Assembly (NCBI GenBank): GCA_000442015.1
Contig: KE561067.1
Coordinates: 1 to 64,000 of the forward strand
Reading direction: 5' to 3'
From: Rozella allomycis CSF55
Lineage: Eukaryota; Rozellomycota
Length of the DNA: 64,000 nucleotides
Shown here one piece after another: positions 63,473-64,000 of the stretch (within the stretch, counting starts at the first letter, position 1; each line of letters starts with the position of its first letter). The translations under genes were made by a program, and so were the position numbers. Below the pieces are notes generated by a model. That model worked only from the letters and a program-made list of their open reading frames with translations, made no database searches and was not told the origin of the DNA.

Positions 63473-64000
63473 TCAAGTGATATTTGAATTTACAACTAGG
63501 GAGAGCTCAATAATAATATATATAAACTCGACCACCAAGCACGCTTTACAATCATTGTTGGAATATACTATTATTTTTTCAAAAGCTTCACGATAATTTT
63601 CAAATGCTTCTGCGGACACCTGTTCTTATAAATATCTTAAAAGTTACAATCAAAGGGTACCTGAGCAATAAATTAACCGAAGCAAGTCTCGCTAGTCTAC
63701 CCAAAGAGAGATCAGTGATAGCCAAAGCCGTCATAAATTCGAAAATCAAGCTAGCCTCTTCGAATGTAATTCTTTCAATTTTACTCAAATGAAACAGAAA
63801 TTCCAAATCGATATTGTCGTATCCATTTAAAATCAGCTGCCGTGAAAAGTTTAGAATACAACTTTACTGTATAAAAGGATCTAACAAAACTGAAATGGAA
63901 AGATTGGAATGCGTAACAAGTGTAAGAATCATTCTGATTAACACATTACGCAAGATATCGCTCTTATGATATTCCACTAATGAAAATATTAAATGCTTGT
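63473..64000 (-). CDS. Partial gene running off the window, unknown function
   Basis: Spliced across a 31-nt intron (about 63835-63865) the minus strand reads FVRSFYTLILNGYDNIDLEF, then HLSKIERITFEEASLIFEFM and DLSLGRLARLASVNLLLR. This is a coherent helical protein sequence. The 3' exon and stop are uncertain (alternatives end between about 63473 and 63600), and the 5' part lies beyond the window. No family is recognised. Confidence 0.45.

Overview
The window reads as nuclear DNA of a compact, AT-rich eukaryote, most likely an early-diverging flagellated fungus or fungal relative (Rozella/Cryptomycota or aphelid type). The reasons are a fungal-style fused folate enzyme (DHNA-HPPK-DHPS), axonemal genes (a CFAP43/CFAP44-type protein and a MYCBPAP protein) that imply a flagellated stage, myosin regulatory light chain, PEX13, nucleoporin, cap-binding and TRAP-beta genes, and gene spacing often of only 9 to 100 bp. 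The assignment to this lineage is inference. About fifty protein-coding genes were found, densely packed on both strands. No rRNA, tRNA, CRISPR array or convincing transposon was seen.

Almost every gene is interrupted by extremely short GT-AG introns. I modelled well over 100, nearly all 24-31 nt long with 27 and 28 nt the commonest sizes. They were placed by restoring known protein families across the junctions. Many 27-nt introns contain no stop and hide inside apparently uninterrupted frames (cap-binding protein, cyclophilin, MFS transporter, PXR1, TAM41). The most unusual feature is introns stacked head to tail with no exon between them: 12 units at 35204-35543, 5 units at 34534-34713 and 3 units at 30767-30852, all in the CFAP gene, plus 2 units at 60111-60166 in TOP3A. 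Protein family and reading phase continue correctly across each whole stack.

Layout. 1-6 kb: sparse left end, a secreted orphan, TRAP-beta, a secreted tyrosinase, RPS18, cap-binding protein and mitochondrial acyl carrier protein. 6-15 kb: ankyrin protein, NUP54, NRAMP and MFS transporters, PXR1 and a SAP-domain/VMP1 fusion. 15-30 kb: MYCBPAP, small HSP, cyclophilin, Nudix hydrolase, a PDZD8-like SMP+C1 protein, PEX13, vacuolar amino-acid transporter, Rim4-like RNA-binding protein, KIN1/MARK kinase, myosin light chain and a drug/metabolite transporter. 30-39 kb: the CFAP gene with its intron arrays, then a secreted AIG1-like GTPase and a paralogue that has lost the GTPase domain. 39-56 kb: TAM41, TTC5, a 7TM orphan, lipoyl synthase, an MRH/Atg27-type receptor, mitochondrial carrier, LRR protein, FOL1, patatin lipase, bHLH factor, CCDC47 and tetraspanin. 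57-64 kb: three secreted CAP/PR-1 paralogues, each with a TATA box about 50 bp before its ATG, around a topoisomerase III gene.

Nine single-N assembly gaps (541, 1796, 19750, 25434, 30112, 39946, 57085, 60373, 63385) occur. Four are flanked by duplicated sequence and look like unmerged contig ends or alleles. One duplicates about 200 bp of TAM41 with about 5% divergence. Start codons were chosen at ATG even where a frame extends further upstream.
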